A stretch of 64,000 bases of DNA from Lineus longissimus (Eukaryota > Nemertea > Pilidiophora > Heteronemertea > Lineidae): positions 5,022,001 through 5,086,000 of the forward strand of contig NC_088320.1 in the NCBI RefSeq assembly GCF_910592395.1, read 5' to 3'. How positions within the stretch are numbered: the stretch's first letter is position 1; each line of letters starts with the position of its first letter. Shown in pieces: positions 22,701-34,125 of this stretch. Made by a program: the position numbers and the translations under genes. The notes beneath the pieces were generated by a model, which made no database searches, was not told the DNA's origin, and saw nothing but the letters and a program-made list of their open reading frames with translations.

Positions 22701-25700
22701 TTTGCCAATAACATGCTTCACTGTAAAATTGCTTTGTGCAGGCTTTTCCTTTAAACCTCAAATGCCTCTAGTCCTACGGGCCTACCACGTCAAAGAATAA
22801 TATGTTCCATCATGCATACTCCCTGTGTAAATAAGCATTCATATTTACCAAGTTCAAAACTTTATAAATTCACTCGAAATTTCTGCGATTAAAATGCTAA
22901 TAGCTTTGCTTTGTGAGCTGTTCTGAATGTGTTGTGTTTAATGTGAAAACGTCTTTGGCTAGCTTTTATAGGCCCTGGGCATTATGCCTTCTGTATCGTA
23001 TTGTTTCAGTCAACTTGCAAACATAGGCCCTGTCGCTTGACGAATTTTAAAGACTTTTCAAAACATACTTAAATATACAAAGAATTCACTCTGAAAATAG
23101 ATTTTCTTCCTCATCAAGTTCTTACCAAATCTAGAAAATTCATCCCACAATTGAGAAATGTATAAACCGTATACAAGTATTATGCAATCAATCTGCATGT
23201 GTATTTGCTAATATCAGAACAAAATGCTAGTTTGACCTATAATCAGAACAAAATGCTAGAAATGAAGCATCAGGCTGTGTCTGCAGCTCTTTGGGGCTTG
23301 GGCCCATTTTGTGATTCCAAACATTGATAGTAATGACCAAGTTCTAAATTTCTGAAGAAGAAGACTTTCTCTCTCTCTTATCTAAACTTTTCTATCCTTT
23401 CAAAGACCGTTAACCGTTTATTGTGTGCAATTTTCGACAAGTATTTGAAATGAAAAAGGAACACTGAGAATTTCTATTAATATTTATTCACTTTCTTTGC
23501 AGAACAACCAAGAAAAATAGCTCGAGGTGATGAGGTGAGTCAAGTAATGTATTTTGACTGATCTAAGTTGGCTGCCATATGTCATGTGCTGAAATGCACA
23601 ATGTACTTTCCATGTGTGTATTTCAGCCGAGCACCAGGCCCTTGGGCCTCTTGTTAATATTGCAAGTCTCATATTGGTGTTGATCATTTTCAGAATAAGA
23701 ATGTGTATGACCCATGGGGTAAGGGCTATGGAGGCCCTGTCAGGGACAGTAGAGGGAATGTAATCAACAGTCGAAGATCTGATGGCAAGAATGGTATCAA
23801 TGAGTTTGAAGACCAGAGAGCTAGGGTATGTTGATGATATATAAGATTGTGAAGACAATATTTTTTCTATGTGCATTGAAATCATTGTGTAAAAGTGCTG
23901 GGAATTTTGATGTTAGAGAGCCTCACCACACAGCTGTTCTGTGCAGTGCTGAATGTTAAAGGGGCAGTGGCCCAATATGTGCCCGCTACAGAAATGTTAC
24001 GTCATTTGCTGGCTCTGCCAGCTGATTGCAGTGTAATGTTAGGCCAACTAAAGGTGTTTTTTTGTTTTAAATCTAAAAGCACACCACAGGCTCAAGGTTA
24101 GTAATACATAAATTTCAGGGAGCAACTTTGAACAAGTTTGGTGACGGTGAAGGTGGTGGTGCCCCCACTAGGACAGAGAGTGGACACATCAGGACGACAC
24201 ACCCAATAACATTACGAGCGGACGAAAGAGGAGGTAAGGAATGCATGAATTTTTGAATTTTTACAAACATTTCTGGGGTTGCAGTTGTGTTACTGAATGT
24301 AGTTATAACACTACCCCCAGCTTTATAACAAGGAGTTCAGGCCAAGCGAAAAAACTGTTCTCGCATATAGGCCTACTTATTGATTTACATCACAAGCAAT
24401 GGAATTGTACGTTAATCGATACAGATATGTCATACAGGAGACATTTTTATATCAAAATCTTTAAAGGGGAAGGATTATTCGAAAAGTTTATGCTGGGCCT
24501 TTTAAGAATATGCCCGTAATCTCCATTCAATGATATCTAATCCTGATCTGATGTATCTTTGCTCACAGCACCATTTTTCACAAAACCATACTCACCTCCG
24601 TCAAAAGAGACCAAGAGTGGTAAGATGAAGACACAAACACTGCCTTGCCTACAGCATGTAGTGCTTTTTACACGTTTAGAATTCTGAGGCATGCTTTGAG
24701 AAAGCTGTGTTTTGCACTTTTTTCTGCCAGCGAGGTTTCTAATGGTGTTTTCTTCAGAATTGGATTTGAAGACTACCCTAGGCTCAGCATCACTTGCCCA
24801 GTCGAACCTGTTTGTGGCCCGGGGCTTGTGGCAGCTAGATCTAGTATGCTTTGTGTTAGAATGCTCTTGGATGGCGCTTTGGAGCAAATTGCTTTTGTTG
24901 AAGACTTGTCAACCATACCCTGCCAAAGCTGAATGCTATCTTTCTCACCCTCATCCATGTGGATATCTATCGTAGTTCCAGAATGCACAAGAGGACGTGT
25001 TAGATTTAGACATTCTATATCAGGTTCTAGGTAGTCTATTTTCTTATCTGTACAAATGTGCCCCCCCCTTTATAATGTAGTAATCTGTTGTCCTTCCCAG
25101 CCCTCCCCTCGTAAATGTGTCCTACCAAAATCTCCTTGTCTCACTAATTAAAGAGTTAGTATGTTAGAGCTGCAGTGCTCGTTATTGAAAATTAGGGGCC
25201 TTTGGCAGGTTGTGGGTATCTTTTAAAACAGGCCCCTTGCGCTTTATTGCGGGGCTTTTTGGATTCTATACCCAAGCTACTCTCCAGCTGAGACATGCTA
25301 ATCTAAACTTATTCCTCCTTTTCTGCAGAGTTGAGTATAAAAGAGGAAATTCCCGGGCAACGCTCTGGAGAAGAGCCAAGTTCCTGGTATCCTTTTGGTA
25401 CGGCAGGAGGTGGCGCCCCCAATAGGGATGCAAATGGAAACATCATCACGCACATTTATGCTAAGGAAACGCTAGAGGTACGTTGGGTCGAATATTAACT
25501 ACGTGTTCTTTGGTTATTGTGTCCTATCCTGTTTACACTTGATATATACACTACATTTTTTTCACTTGAAGTCTAATAGGCTTGGCTGAATGATGAAACG
25601 TCAAGTTAGTGACTGACTTGTTTTGAGCAACCAGGTCCTGATTTAAAAAGCAGAACATTACTAGTTATGACGTTTCTGTATTTTTTCAGAGAGATTCAGC

Positions 25701-28700
25701 CGACCAGCGTAGGAAGGCGAGAAATGCAAGGGAGTACCTCAATGAATTAGGTACATGTAGGAATATGAGTAACTGAAGGAATTGTAGTGATATGAGTACC
25801 TTAATGAATTAGGCAAGGAAATGAGTACCTCAGAGAACCAGGCAGGGGAATGAGTACTTCAATGAATAAGGCAGGTAGAGGAGTGCCTCAATGAATGAGG
25901 TAGGGGTGGGAGTACCTCAATGCGTTGGGCAGGGATATGAGAACCTTAATGAATTAGGTAGGGAAATTAGTATCTCAATGAATTTAGGTAGGGATATGAG
26001 TATCTAGGCCAACACTGTGTCTTATTTCGTAATTTCTGATTGATTTCGTTTGACATTTTTAGAATCGGAACGCGATGAGCAACATCAGAAGATGTTGGAA
26101 GAGAAAAGATACAGAAGGGCTCCGGTAAGAATCGATTTTCATTAAACACATTTTTGTGATGTATGTATTGTGTTGAATGCATTAAGCCAGAGCGCCCCAC
26201 TAACAAGAGATTTTAGGTGCAGTGACCTGCGATTATCGTATGCAAGTTCAGTAGATTGTAGATTGCATTAAAATGGTGTCTCCTTTTTTCAGATCGGTGA
26301 ATTTGCACGCATAGTGAAAGATGGCCAGGTTGGCAAGCCCAAACGTGACCCGTATACAGGAGAACTAGGAAACCAGGCTCTGCCAATGACAGATGTCACA
26401 AAGGATGTAAGGATTTACCCTTTAACCCTGTTCAAAAAGCTTCATAAAATTTTGGACAACTATGATAAATGTTAATCTGGGATGAATTTCAAAGGCAACG
26501 TGGCAAAGAAAAACTTGGAGGTGGGGGCCGACACCCTCCTGTAAGAGGTGTTTCAACTGGGAATCGAACCAACTACCTCAGAGGTGACAGGTGCTGATGT
26601 TGACTTTGAACATAGCTAGCCCCTCCACGCCACCGACCCGACAATCTGGTCATTCTCAAGTGTCCCTCCACGCAATGCCAGCATAGAAACAACAGTTTTA
26701 TATTTTATCTTATCTTTGACAGAGAACTGGCTACGTCTCGCAGAAAAATGACAGCACTAGAGATTACCACACGCACCTTCAGAGGGCTGCAGAGGAGAGG
26801 CACCGCCTCCGTCGCATGGACGGGTACAAGGAAAAACAGGAATCAAGACAGGTAAATGGGGTCACATGATACTGTTCAAAATTTGTTTGAGTAACTTTGG
26901 GCAGTTATAGTGAATCTTCTCATTTTTTTACAGCACCAATATACATATCTGAGTCTTTGTAGATTCGAGTACCTTCTGCTCTTTTCCCCTTCTAAACGAC
27001 AGTCTTTGCATTTGCTGTGCCATTTTCTTCCGTCCGTCACGAGGCAAGTGGTTGAGTCTCGAGTTGTCGAGACTCAGACTTGCCACTCCCTAAATAAATA
27101 CAGAGCGTGCGGCTATATAGTTAAAGGTTCTCACTGCACTACACTGCTTGCATTACTCACTGTCTGAAACTTTGTCAATTAAATAAGAAATATTGCTCTT
27201 TTGAAAAAGATTCATTCAAATATGAAGAAAAAAGTTGACATTTCGTCGTATTGCCCGTGTGATTTTCAGCACCATGAGGTCTTTGGAGAGTTCTTTGGGC
27301 GACCTGGAGGTGGCGCGCCTAACCCTGCTGGACCCAGACGACACGACACAGACGAAGTGGTCCATTCGCCAAGAAAGGATGTAAGTATGCCATGCCCCCT
27401 TTTGTCCAAGTGTGGAACTTTTTTGTGTTTTTTGTTCGACCTGATTGACCTTGGTCAAAGACCTGAGTTCTTTCACTTTCATGATGCGTTCACTTTCCCG
27501 TGACTATTTCTCCTAACAAGTTGTGCTCTCTCTATGAAATTGTTGAATAAATTTGTCCTATCTCTATGAAATTGTTGACTGAACTTGTGCTATCACTGTG
27601 AAATTATTGAATAAAACACTTGTCCTATCTCTATGAAATTGTTGACTGAAATTGTGCAATTACTGTGAAATACTTGACTGAACTTGTGCTTTCACTGTGA
27701 AATTATTGAATAAACCTGTGCTATGAAATTGTTTGTTTACTCAACTTGTGCTTTCACCTGTGCTTGATTAGACTTTCATTGTATCATTGTATTCTTTAAC
27801 AAATCGGCTGTTTTCTACAAATTTTGATCAAGACATTTTTCATTGTATTCTTACAACAAGTTGGTCTAGTTTTACAAAGGTTTGTCTAAAAAGATTTTGT
27901 TATCATCCCATTCTTCTACAGCATCCAACTTACTATGACAATAAAGATTGGTGGCAATACAAGTCAACTAAGCCTAATACTGATAATGGTTACGAGGTAT
28001 TGAAATATGTCATCTTCATCCCAAGGAAGTTCAACCCCTGAATCTTCTAGCCTCCCAGTAGGGCTAGTTCCTTTAGCACTTGTAGCCCCCAAAATAGGGT
28101 TAGACCCACAACTCACTAGCTCCTTGCTTCCTTGTTGTGTTGTCTGACATACCTGCTCCCTCAGTAGCGTAACAATTCTCCCCACAGGGTTGTACCAGGT
28201 AAACCTGTTCCTAGTAGGGCTAACACCCTAGACACTTCCTATGGACTCCTCAGGGCATTCCTTAATAGGGCTAACCCCTTCAGTCGACTCCTTGTAGAAA
28301 ATATACAGCAAAATAGTTACAACCCTACAATCGCGCTATAAGTCCATGATAAGGCCACAGTGACCCATTATAAATGCTTGTAGAGAACCATGTAATCATG
28401 TAATCATTTTTCCTTGTGTAATTATTTTTTCTCAACATTGCAAACATTACTTTAGGATTTTAGGGTCTTCATTTAACACCAATTTTCCCCTTCAGAACTA
28501 CTACAATGGTTATGATTATCCATCCTATCTTGACCAGGTACAATAATAGGAATAGAAGGAAAATTCCAGCAAAAATCTCAGATGGAATTGAACCCCAAAG
28601 TCATAGCTTGTATTTTAAACATGCATCCGATTACATTCAGTTGTGATTCAAGCATACCAATCTCGGATATTGATATATTCATGGGTCTATCTGCATTCTA

Positions 28701-30602
28701 ACATCAGGGTCTGCAGTGTCCCTCAGCAGCTCCGTGCTACAATTGTTAATAATTTGCTCTCATGTGATTAGTTTTTCAAACACATGAGGAGAAAACTGAG
28801 GAAGAAACGAAGATATAGAAAGTCAAGGGTGACTACCTGATTTTTTTTTCAACTGTTGTGATGAAGTTCGATGTTAATAAAACAACATTCATTGTATGAA
28901 TTTTCATGTTGAGTTGCTATTTATCGATGTATTAGATATTGTCAATTGACGCGCTTTAAAACTGTTAAAACTTATCAGTCATTTGGTGTCCTTATAGTCT
29001 TTACTGTTGTCAATAAAACTGTCATTTTGTTAAGTTGTTTTGTGATTGCTTGGTAGTGAGTTGCCAAGCAACTGGTGTACGGGTATTGTGAATGTTCATG
29101 AAACCGTTAAAACTATTTTCATGTCTTGTCCCAAATAATCCATCTGGTGTTTTTGTCGTTAGTAGAAATTTGTCGATATTTTTCCGATGTCTCTGTCTTG
29201 ATTTGAGAGCTGCTTCCACTGCACTCATGCATGAGATGATCGTCGGTTACGTCACATCGGTCTTTGTCGTTGGGTTCCCTGTCATGCAATGGCAGCAAAA
29301 TTCCTCTGCACATTTTTACATGCGCAGTAGGCCTATCTTTCACAGTGGAGACCTAGTCATGCAATTATCACAGATGAATAAATGATGGATAACAATATAA
29401 CTGCAGTGAAAAAATAATCCTCAAATGATGGGTTTCGTATAATACTTGCATACATTCGAGCATTTTAGTTCTCTGGGGACGTAACAAAGATGAGGTCATG
29501 ACATAACCGACGTTAACCACCTGCACTGTGCCATTACCGCTTGCTCCACTCTCAACCTTTCCTTTATGCCTCTGACCCACACTGATTGTAGAACTGCATG
29601 TACAAGGATTTTCAGATATTTGTTGAATATTTTTTATTTTTCAACTTAAAAGTTGTTGCAAAGTTGTCAAATGGGTACTGGCAGGACTGGTCATCCTCAG
29701 GTGACTTGTATGCACAGTTAGGGGACTTGTGGGTCTTGTTTGATTCAGCATTAAATGTCTTCCTCATACAACTGTGAATATGATTGTACTGTTTGTTTCG
29801 AGATACTCCCATTGGTGACTTCAATCTTGCACTGATCAATCTTGCCGGTCTCTTTTAGTCTCTAGTCTTAATACTTTCATTTTCAATATATGCTGTATAT
29901 AATAGGATCTACGGCTATTTAAATACTTTTTTCCTTGAAAAGGCATTTTTACTGTCATCTTGTAGTTTAATTTGTTGTTATAATTGGCTTGAAATGTATC
30001 ACTACATTGCTACTTAGGATATTCAGAATATTTTGAGGTAGAATTGCAGTTTAAGTAGCTTCGTAGCTGAGATGCTCTGCTAAAAAGTCTTTTATGGAAC
30101 ACCATGGATGTGATCATGCAGGCGTGAAGTATGTCTCCATTCAATCTTGACAACTACTGATCTAAACATGTGAGAAAAATTGGTCCTTAAAATCAACCTC
30201 TCTAAGAGAGTGAACATTGCCTCCAGTAACTAAACCTTCACATCAATTACTGATTCTGGATTTAACTTTTCCAGAAACACGACTATGTGAAATCGTACGA
30301 CCCAGACTTTGTCAGAAAATCCTACGAGAGTCCACGGCAATTTGAAGATGGGGACCTCCCATCCAGCTATATCCGTAGTACGGTGAACAGCAAACATGAT
30401 AACCAATATGAGTATTATGTTCCCCAGGAGCCCCTCTCAAAGGTACGCCTACTAGCTTTTCACAAGTATGATTAACAGCACTACTCGTCAGCTGAAGTTG
30501 GCTACTCGCTTTGTAACTGATGTCAAAGTCTGACCAGCATGACCAGAGTCTTTCATGTCTTTTCAGGCACATCAAGTGGATATACCATACGCAACACACT
30601 AA
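10741..30602 (+). CDS. Multi-exon protein with seven GGGAP motifs, CSPP1-like, probable ciliary/centrosomal protein
   Basis: Exons: 10741-10795, 15223-15402, 15461-15637, 17052-17111, 17897-18005, 18606-18780, 19020-19299, 19528-19601, (19971-20034), 21363-21606, 22281-22355 (or -22391), 23503-23534, 23694-23825, 24119-24233, 24569-24619, 25329-25477, 25690-25750, 26063-26124, 26293-26406, 26723-26851, 27270-27380, 27922-27996, 28496-28537, 30275-30442 and 30567-30602 (stop). Junctions are GT-AG and in phase except that 19971-20034 cannot be joined to 21363-21606. The product is about 900-920 residues. It has a pair of 59-60 residue N-terminal repeats (VTPxDF..YKPS..MSPREPI), then charged predicted helices (for example HRKFRKHQIEAEDDLQKF) alternating with [WFY]G-x2-G-x-G-x-P motifs, and a Tyr-rich C-terminus. 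Human CSPP1 has a similar NPWGKGGGGAPLRD motif, but the N-terminal repeats are not those I know from CSPP1. Family membership is therefore tentative and function is inferred from the motif and the divergent IFT139 neighbour. Confidence 0.8.
12201..12224. promoter_or_regulatory. Two overlapping X-box-like sites in intron 1
   Basis: GTTGCTAGGTAAC at 12201-12213 fits RYYNYY-N-RRNRAC at every constrained position. AACACCATGGTAAC at 12211-12224 fits RYYNYYATRRNRAC with one mismatch. They lie about 1.46 kb downstream of the start codon. Function as an RFX-bound enhancer is inferred. Confidence 0.4.
12785..12920. repeat. Imperfect ~28-30 bp tandem repeat in intron 1
   Basis: Variants of TTTTGAGGCAGTCTCTA followed by AAAATCA are repeated about five times with substitutions and small indels. 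No function is seen. Confidence 0.7.
13828..14023. mobile_element. MITE family copy 1 (AAGTGCC termini)
   Basis: About 196 bp with imperfect inverted ends (AAGTGCCTTGCAAAC at the left; right end reads AAGTCCCTCGGAAAC in reverse complement). The core TCTGCAGGTAAAACCAGTAA is shared with copies at 15755 and 21775. There is no coding capacity. Target-site duplication is not obvious. Confidence 0.65.
14164..14268. mobile_element. Tc1/mariner-type MITE, 105 bp
   Basis: Inverted ends CTGGGTGACACAAAAAAG and CTTTTTTGTGTCACCTAG match at 17 of 18 positions and are flanked on both sides by TA (14162-14163 and 14269-14270). This is the expected target duplication for Tc1/mariner. The interior is AT-rich and non-coding. 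It sits in the first intron. Confidence 0.8.
15223..15402 (+). other. Duplicated exon A (60 codons, phase 1-1)
   Basis: It encodes a repeat that begins VTPRDFTKYKPS, contains SMISPREPI and ends HFDKG. It shares about 35 of 59 aligned residues with the next exon, has the same entry and exit phase and the same splice-site context (TTTTTCAG/TCAC at the acceptor, GG/GTAATT at the donor). Either exon alone or both keep the frame. Confidence 0.9.
15461..15637 (+). other. Duplicated exon B (59 codons, phase 1-1)
   Basis: It begins VTPKDFSQYKPS, contains SMVSPREPI and ends HFEKG. It is separated from exon A by an intron of only 58 nt, the shortest in the gene, whose other introns are mostly hundreds of bases. 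Exon A and B could be used together or as mutually exclusive alternatives. Confidence 0.9.
15755..15997. mobile_element. MITE family copy 2 (AAGTGCC termini)
   Basis: About 243 bp. The left end AAATGCCCCGCAAACGAGCA pairs with a right end that in reverse complement reads AAGTGCCTTGCAAATGTGC. Subterminal GTCACTGC sequences are also inverted. The core GTATAACCAGTAATCGCTGG is shared with the other two copies. Confidence 0.7.
19971..20034 (+). other. Optional acidic exon (phase 0-1)
   Basis: It follows a TTTTTTGACAG acceptor and encodes LKDYLSQSGFFSSSSDSEDS plus E. It leaves phase 1, while the downstream exon 21363-21606 needs phase 0. It can splice in frame to 22281 (phase 1). Reading through its donor gives about 18 more residues and then a stop. 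Confidence 0.55.
20660..20713 (+). other. Possible alternative first exon or 54 nt cassette exon
   Basis: ATG in a good context (AAGATGG) opens MALSDRLKAELPELFSMA, followed by a GTTAGT donor. A T-rich stretch ending in AAG precedes it, so it could also be an internal exon of phase 0-0. Both readings join in frame to exon 21363-21606. No transcript support is available. Confidence 0.3.
21775..22005. mobile_element. MITE family copy 3 (AAGTGC termini)
   Basis: About 231 bp. The left end AAGTGCTCCACAAATGAG pairs with a right end that reads AAGTGCGCCACAAACAAG in reverse complement. The core TCTGCAAGTATAACTGGTAA is shared with copies 1 and 2. It is intronic and non-coding. Confidence 0.7.
25732..26010 (+). 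repeat. 29 bp minisatellite derived from an exon/splice-donor junction
   Basis: Units start at 25732, 25767, 25794, 25823, 25852, 25881, 25910, 25939, 25968 and 25998. Most spacings are exactly 29 bp. The consensus is GAGTACCTCAATGAATTAG then GTAGGGATAT. The first unit is the 3' end of coding exon 25690-25750 and its donor site, and the rest run into the following intron. Several units keep a GT at the donor position. Confidence 0.9.
27510..27745. repeat. Imperfect ~31-36 bp tandem repeat
   Basis: Variants of CTATGAAATTGTTGACTGAA followed by CTTGTGCTATCA recur about seven times in the intron after exon 27270-27380. The units contain recurrent AATAAA hexamers, which in principle could act as weak intronic polyadenylation signals. 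Confidence 0.75.
28045..28295. repeat. Degenerate repeats of TAGGGCTA-type units
   Basis: Motifs such as AGTAGGGCTAGTTCCT, AATAGGGTTAGACCC, AGTAGGGCTAACACC and AATAGGGCTAACCCC are scattered at roughly 30-70 bp intervals in the intron. The array is too diverged to define a clean period. Confidence 0.45.
28772..28881 (+). other. Candidate alternative terminal exon with polyadenylation signal
   Basis: After an ...GTGATTAG acceptor, in phase 0 with exon 28496-28537, 23 codons run to a TGA at 28838-28840. They encode a strongly basic tail (FFKHMRRKLRKKRRYRKSRV then TT). AATAAA follows at 28876-28881. The acceptor has a weak pyrimidine tract, so usage is uncertain. Confidence 0.4.
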
Positions 30603-31725
30603 TGGTGGGAGATCGTTAGGAACAAGACATGCTATGGAGAGGTGGCAACATCACATCTCCACTTTAGACCATACTCAACATTTTCTTGCCAAATTTTGTA
30701 AAAAAACTAGTAAAATGTCATATTGCTATTTTCCGTCCAGAATTTGTTCCTTTTTTTTACAAAATTGTTGATTATCCAACGGTATGGTATTTGAAAGTGT
30801 AGTCATTACCAAAACAAACTGGTAACTGAAAAAACTAAACAGTGCCAGAGTTAGAAATTGTTTTGCAATCCTTTGTTAATTGATTACATTTAGGTATGGG
30901 CCTTTATAATTTACCTAGATTAGTTAAGAACACCCTAAGATGTAACATCTTGGCTTTATGTGTATATATTTCTAAAAAATTATTTTTACCAAATCTCATT
31001 GATATTCTGTTTATGTGCCGTTTTGCAAATAACATATGTGCCGTTGTTCATTTTGTGTTTTTTTCTCGTAAAATTATTGTTTACAGAAACGTTTATTTTG
31101 ATATTTTTCAAATACTGATCGATCTGACACATTTTTGCTTATTCTGGTTGGAGATAAGATTCAAAAGTGAATTGACACTGAACTGTTTTTAAAGTTGAAG
31201 TGACTCTTCTGACAGTTTAGTTATTTATTTATTGAAATTTTTACTGTACATGTACATCCACGTATACAATAATAGTGACGACAGAAACATGTACAGAGTG
31301 GTGTTGGCACAGGAAATGTCCTATGTGAGCCAGCACCACAAAGTATAAATAAACTAGTTGATATCACAGAAGCAGTAAACATTAAAAAAACAGTAATAAA
31401 CACAATCATAATATTGTCAGTTCACCCTTAAGAAATCAAATCAAATGGTTTCGCAGTCATTTATAATTATTTCTGTGATCTGTATTGTTATGTCCTTTCC
31501 TTATTTGTGAATATTTTTTTAAACATGCTGTAATACATGTAGTGTGATATTTTGTGACACATATTTTCTTGTTTATTATTATATGTGATACTTCTGCAGA
31601 CGTTGGCCAGAAGGGTGCCATTTATAGTTCTCATACATTCAAGTTTGTACCAGAGTTACATGTCTATTTCATGTCCAGGAGGGCATAAATCTATTTTTAC
31701 CATTACAATAAAATTCCCTCACTAA
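30603..31725 (+). other. Probable 3' UTR of the GGGAP-motif gene
   Basis: No long open frame follows the stop at 30600-30602. Canonical AATAAA hexamers occur at 31348-31353 and 31707-31712, either of which could end the transcript. The sequence is AT-rich. Confidence 0.45.
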
Positions 31726-33895
31726 TTTCTAAAGTTGGTGTTGACTTGAGATAGCATAAATGTGACCAGCAACTTTGAATTTTAGTGCACTTTCTGGTTA
31801 TAACAATATTAAAAACTTCTGGAAGACACTGACAGAACTTCTAGTTTTTAGCTGTTAGTTTTTTTGACAAAGTGGGTTAGAAAAATTAGTGCTTCCAATT
31901 TGTACCAATAGGTGGCGCGGCCATCTATTCAAAACTGTTTTTACGTCACACGATTTTTGTTGCACGTATTTTTTTTCATTGATGAATTTATCAAATTAAC
32001 CGTTTGATGGGCTTATCATTTGTTATGAAGTCATAATCCGTCCAAACTGATTACAGAGGTCAGATTAGCTAGAAAAAAGCCATTTGGGACCAAAACCACC
32101 ATATGGAAAGAAAATCACTGTCCCTAATACTAATAGTGTCCTGCTAACAGAGATGTCTGCAAAGGGAGGTGCCACTTAATTATCCTCTGCCCCACTCTTT
32201 AAACAGAGGTTTCCTGGCCATTTTCCTGTCACCAGACAGAAAAACGAATTGTTTTAGTGTTTTCTGGGTCAATGACTGAAAAATTATTTCCTGGAGTGTT
32301 TCATATCACCAGGCCAATGAGAGAAAAATTTGTTTCCTGGAGTGTTTCAAGGCCAACTGCAGATGATATTGTTAAATGTTCTGCTGAGTATGACTATTGT
32401 ATATATTAGTGTTTTATGCATCTTTAAAGTATATTTATTGTATAGCTGTACTTTTATATAGAGGATTACATGTCAGTCTTTTATAGGTAACTTTTTTAGA
32501 GAAATTTCTATACATTTTGTAGTATTGTTAGGCCATTCAATGTTTTATGTACACATGTTTCATACGATCATGCTTGGACGATAAAACTATTTTGGAAGAA
32601 TTGACACTTCAGTCCTTTTTCTTTTCAATCATCTCTCAGTTTGGACGTGTGCCCCAGACCTTTGGATTGGTACTGCCATTCTCTTCCACCAATCTTCTGT
32701 AGGTTGAAGGGAATATACAACATGATGAAAAGATCTCCAGGCAGACTGGTTGGATGATGGATCGCGCTAAAGGGAGTTTTTTTTAGAGGGGTGGGGTATG
32801 GAGTATCCGGCATCAGTGCATTGGACGGCTGGTGTCAGAGTAGTGAGTTTTGAAGAAATAAATGAAAAGAGCCCAGCTTATATAACGATTTTATTCAAAT
32901 AAGAATGATAAGATAACATGTCAGCTGCAATGCCGATAGAAAAAGTCAGTTTATTTGACAATTTACTGTTCAATAACCCGATCCATTAATAAATTATGCA
33001 AAACCTGGCGCCTGAATACCTGCAGGCTCTAGGCCTATTGGGATATACATTTCCAGTACAGCTTTATATGAGAAGGCGAGAAGATTTCGTAAAATCTTCT
33101 CAAACAATGAGATGTCTAAAAGCTAATGATCTAACAGACTCCAGATGCAGTCAATTCGGCATCTTTAATGTCGTCTTGCTAGAGCAGGGCGTGGCCGGTC
33201 CACTGCTTCTGACTGCCATCAAAAATTCCTCGGAGTTGCATGGTGAAACGAACAATATGCTTAAAAGAATGATATCACATGGGCTATAACTTTCAATAAA
33301 TATCCCCGGCACATTCTGTGCTTCTGTCATAAAGGTGAGATGAGGATCAGAAATCCCTCATCAACACTCGGCACTTATGACCGAGCTCAGTAACGTGTCC
33401 GAGGGCCGAGGGTAGGAGCATACGACTGACTCTGGTATTCGGGGATGGAAGCACCTTCTCCCAAAGTAAATATTTGTCCGATTCCATAGTATTCCGCTTA
33501 AAGCAGAACCATCGGAACAATACGTCGTCGGTCACGTGAATCGCCCGTTTGACTTCTCACTCAATCGTTGGGCCTATTCCAATCAATTTGTTGCATCGCT
33601 CTACAAAGATGACCTACACATGTATCTAAATAAGGTGCATGGCTTTAGAGACCATTACTCAATCGTATAAATCGAAATGTGTCTGCAGGCAGCATGCAGC
33701 AGATGGAACACACAATACATGTATAAGGATATCAAGTAATTTGCATATTGAAAAATTTTACACGCGGAAGACTATGTTGTTTGCATGTTTTTTACGTGTG
33801 CACAAAATGTCAATGATAATAAATAAATATGAAATCAAGTGGAAAAGTATATAATGCATGCTGGTGTCAAGGTTTGCATTAGCAAGAATACTATC
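31726..33895. other. Intergenic, no gene recognised
   Basis: AT-rich sequence with no supported exon. A 46 bp imperfect direct repeat carrying TTTCCTGGAGTGTTTCA occurs at about 32287 and 32333. Confidence 0.5.
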
Positions 33896-34125
33896 TAAAG
33901 GGAGTGTATAGGTAGGAGCCAGTAGGCCAAATCAAGTTACAAGAAATCACCAACGGGTGTCTCTCATCGGCAATACATCAAAACTATTCAGGATATTACG
34001 AGAAATTTATTTCATGCTGAATCTGACATGGCCCAGTCCCTTACTGTGCATATTATTAGTCACCCATGGATGACCAACATGATCCTGAATATTGCCGCTT
34101 AGCTACTGACTGTAGTCCCCCTTTA
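33896..34125. mobile_element. Short inverted-repeat element with TA flanks
   Basis: The left end TAAAGGGAGTGTATAG and the right end CTGTAGTCCCCCTTTA are inverted relatives, each ending in TA. The interior matches the dispersed copy at 7002-7150. The right end overlaps the stop codon of the KCNMB-like gene. Confidence 0.65.
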
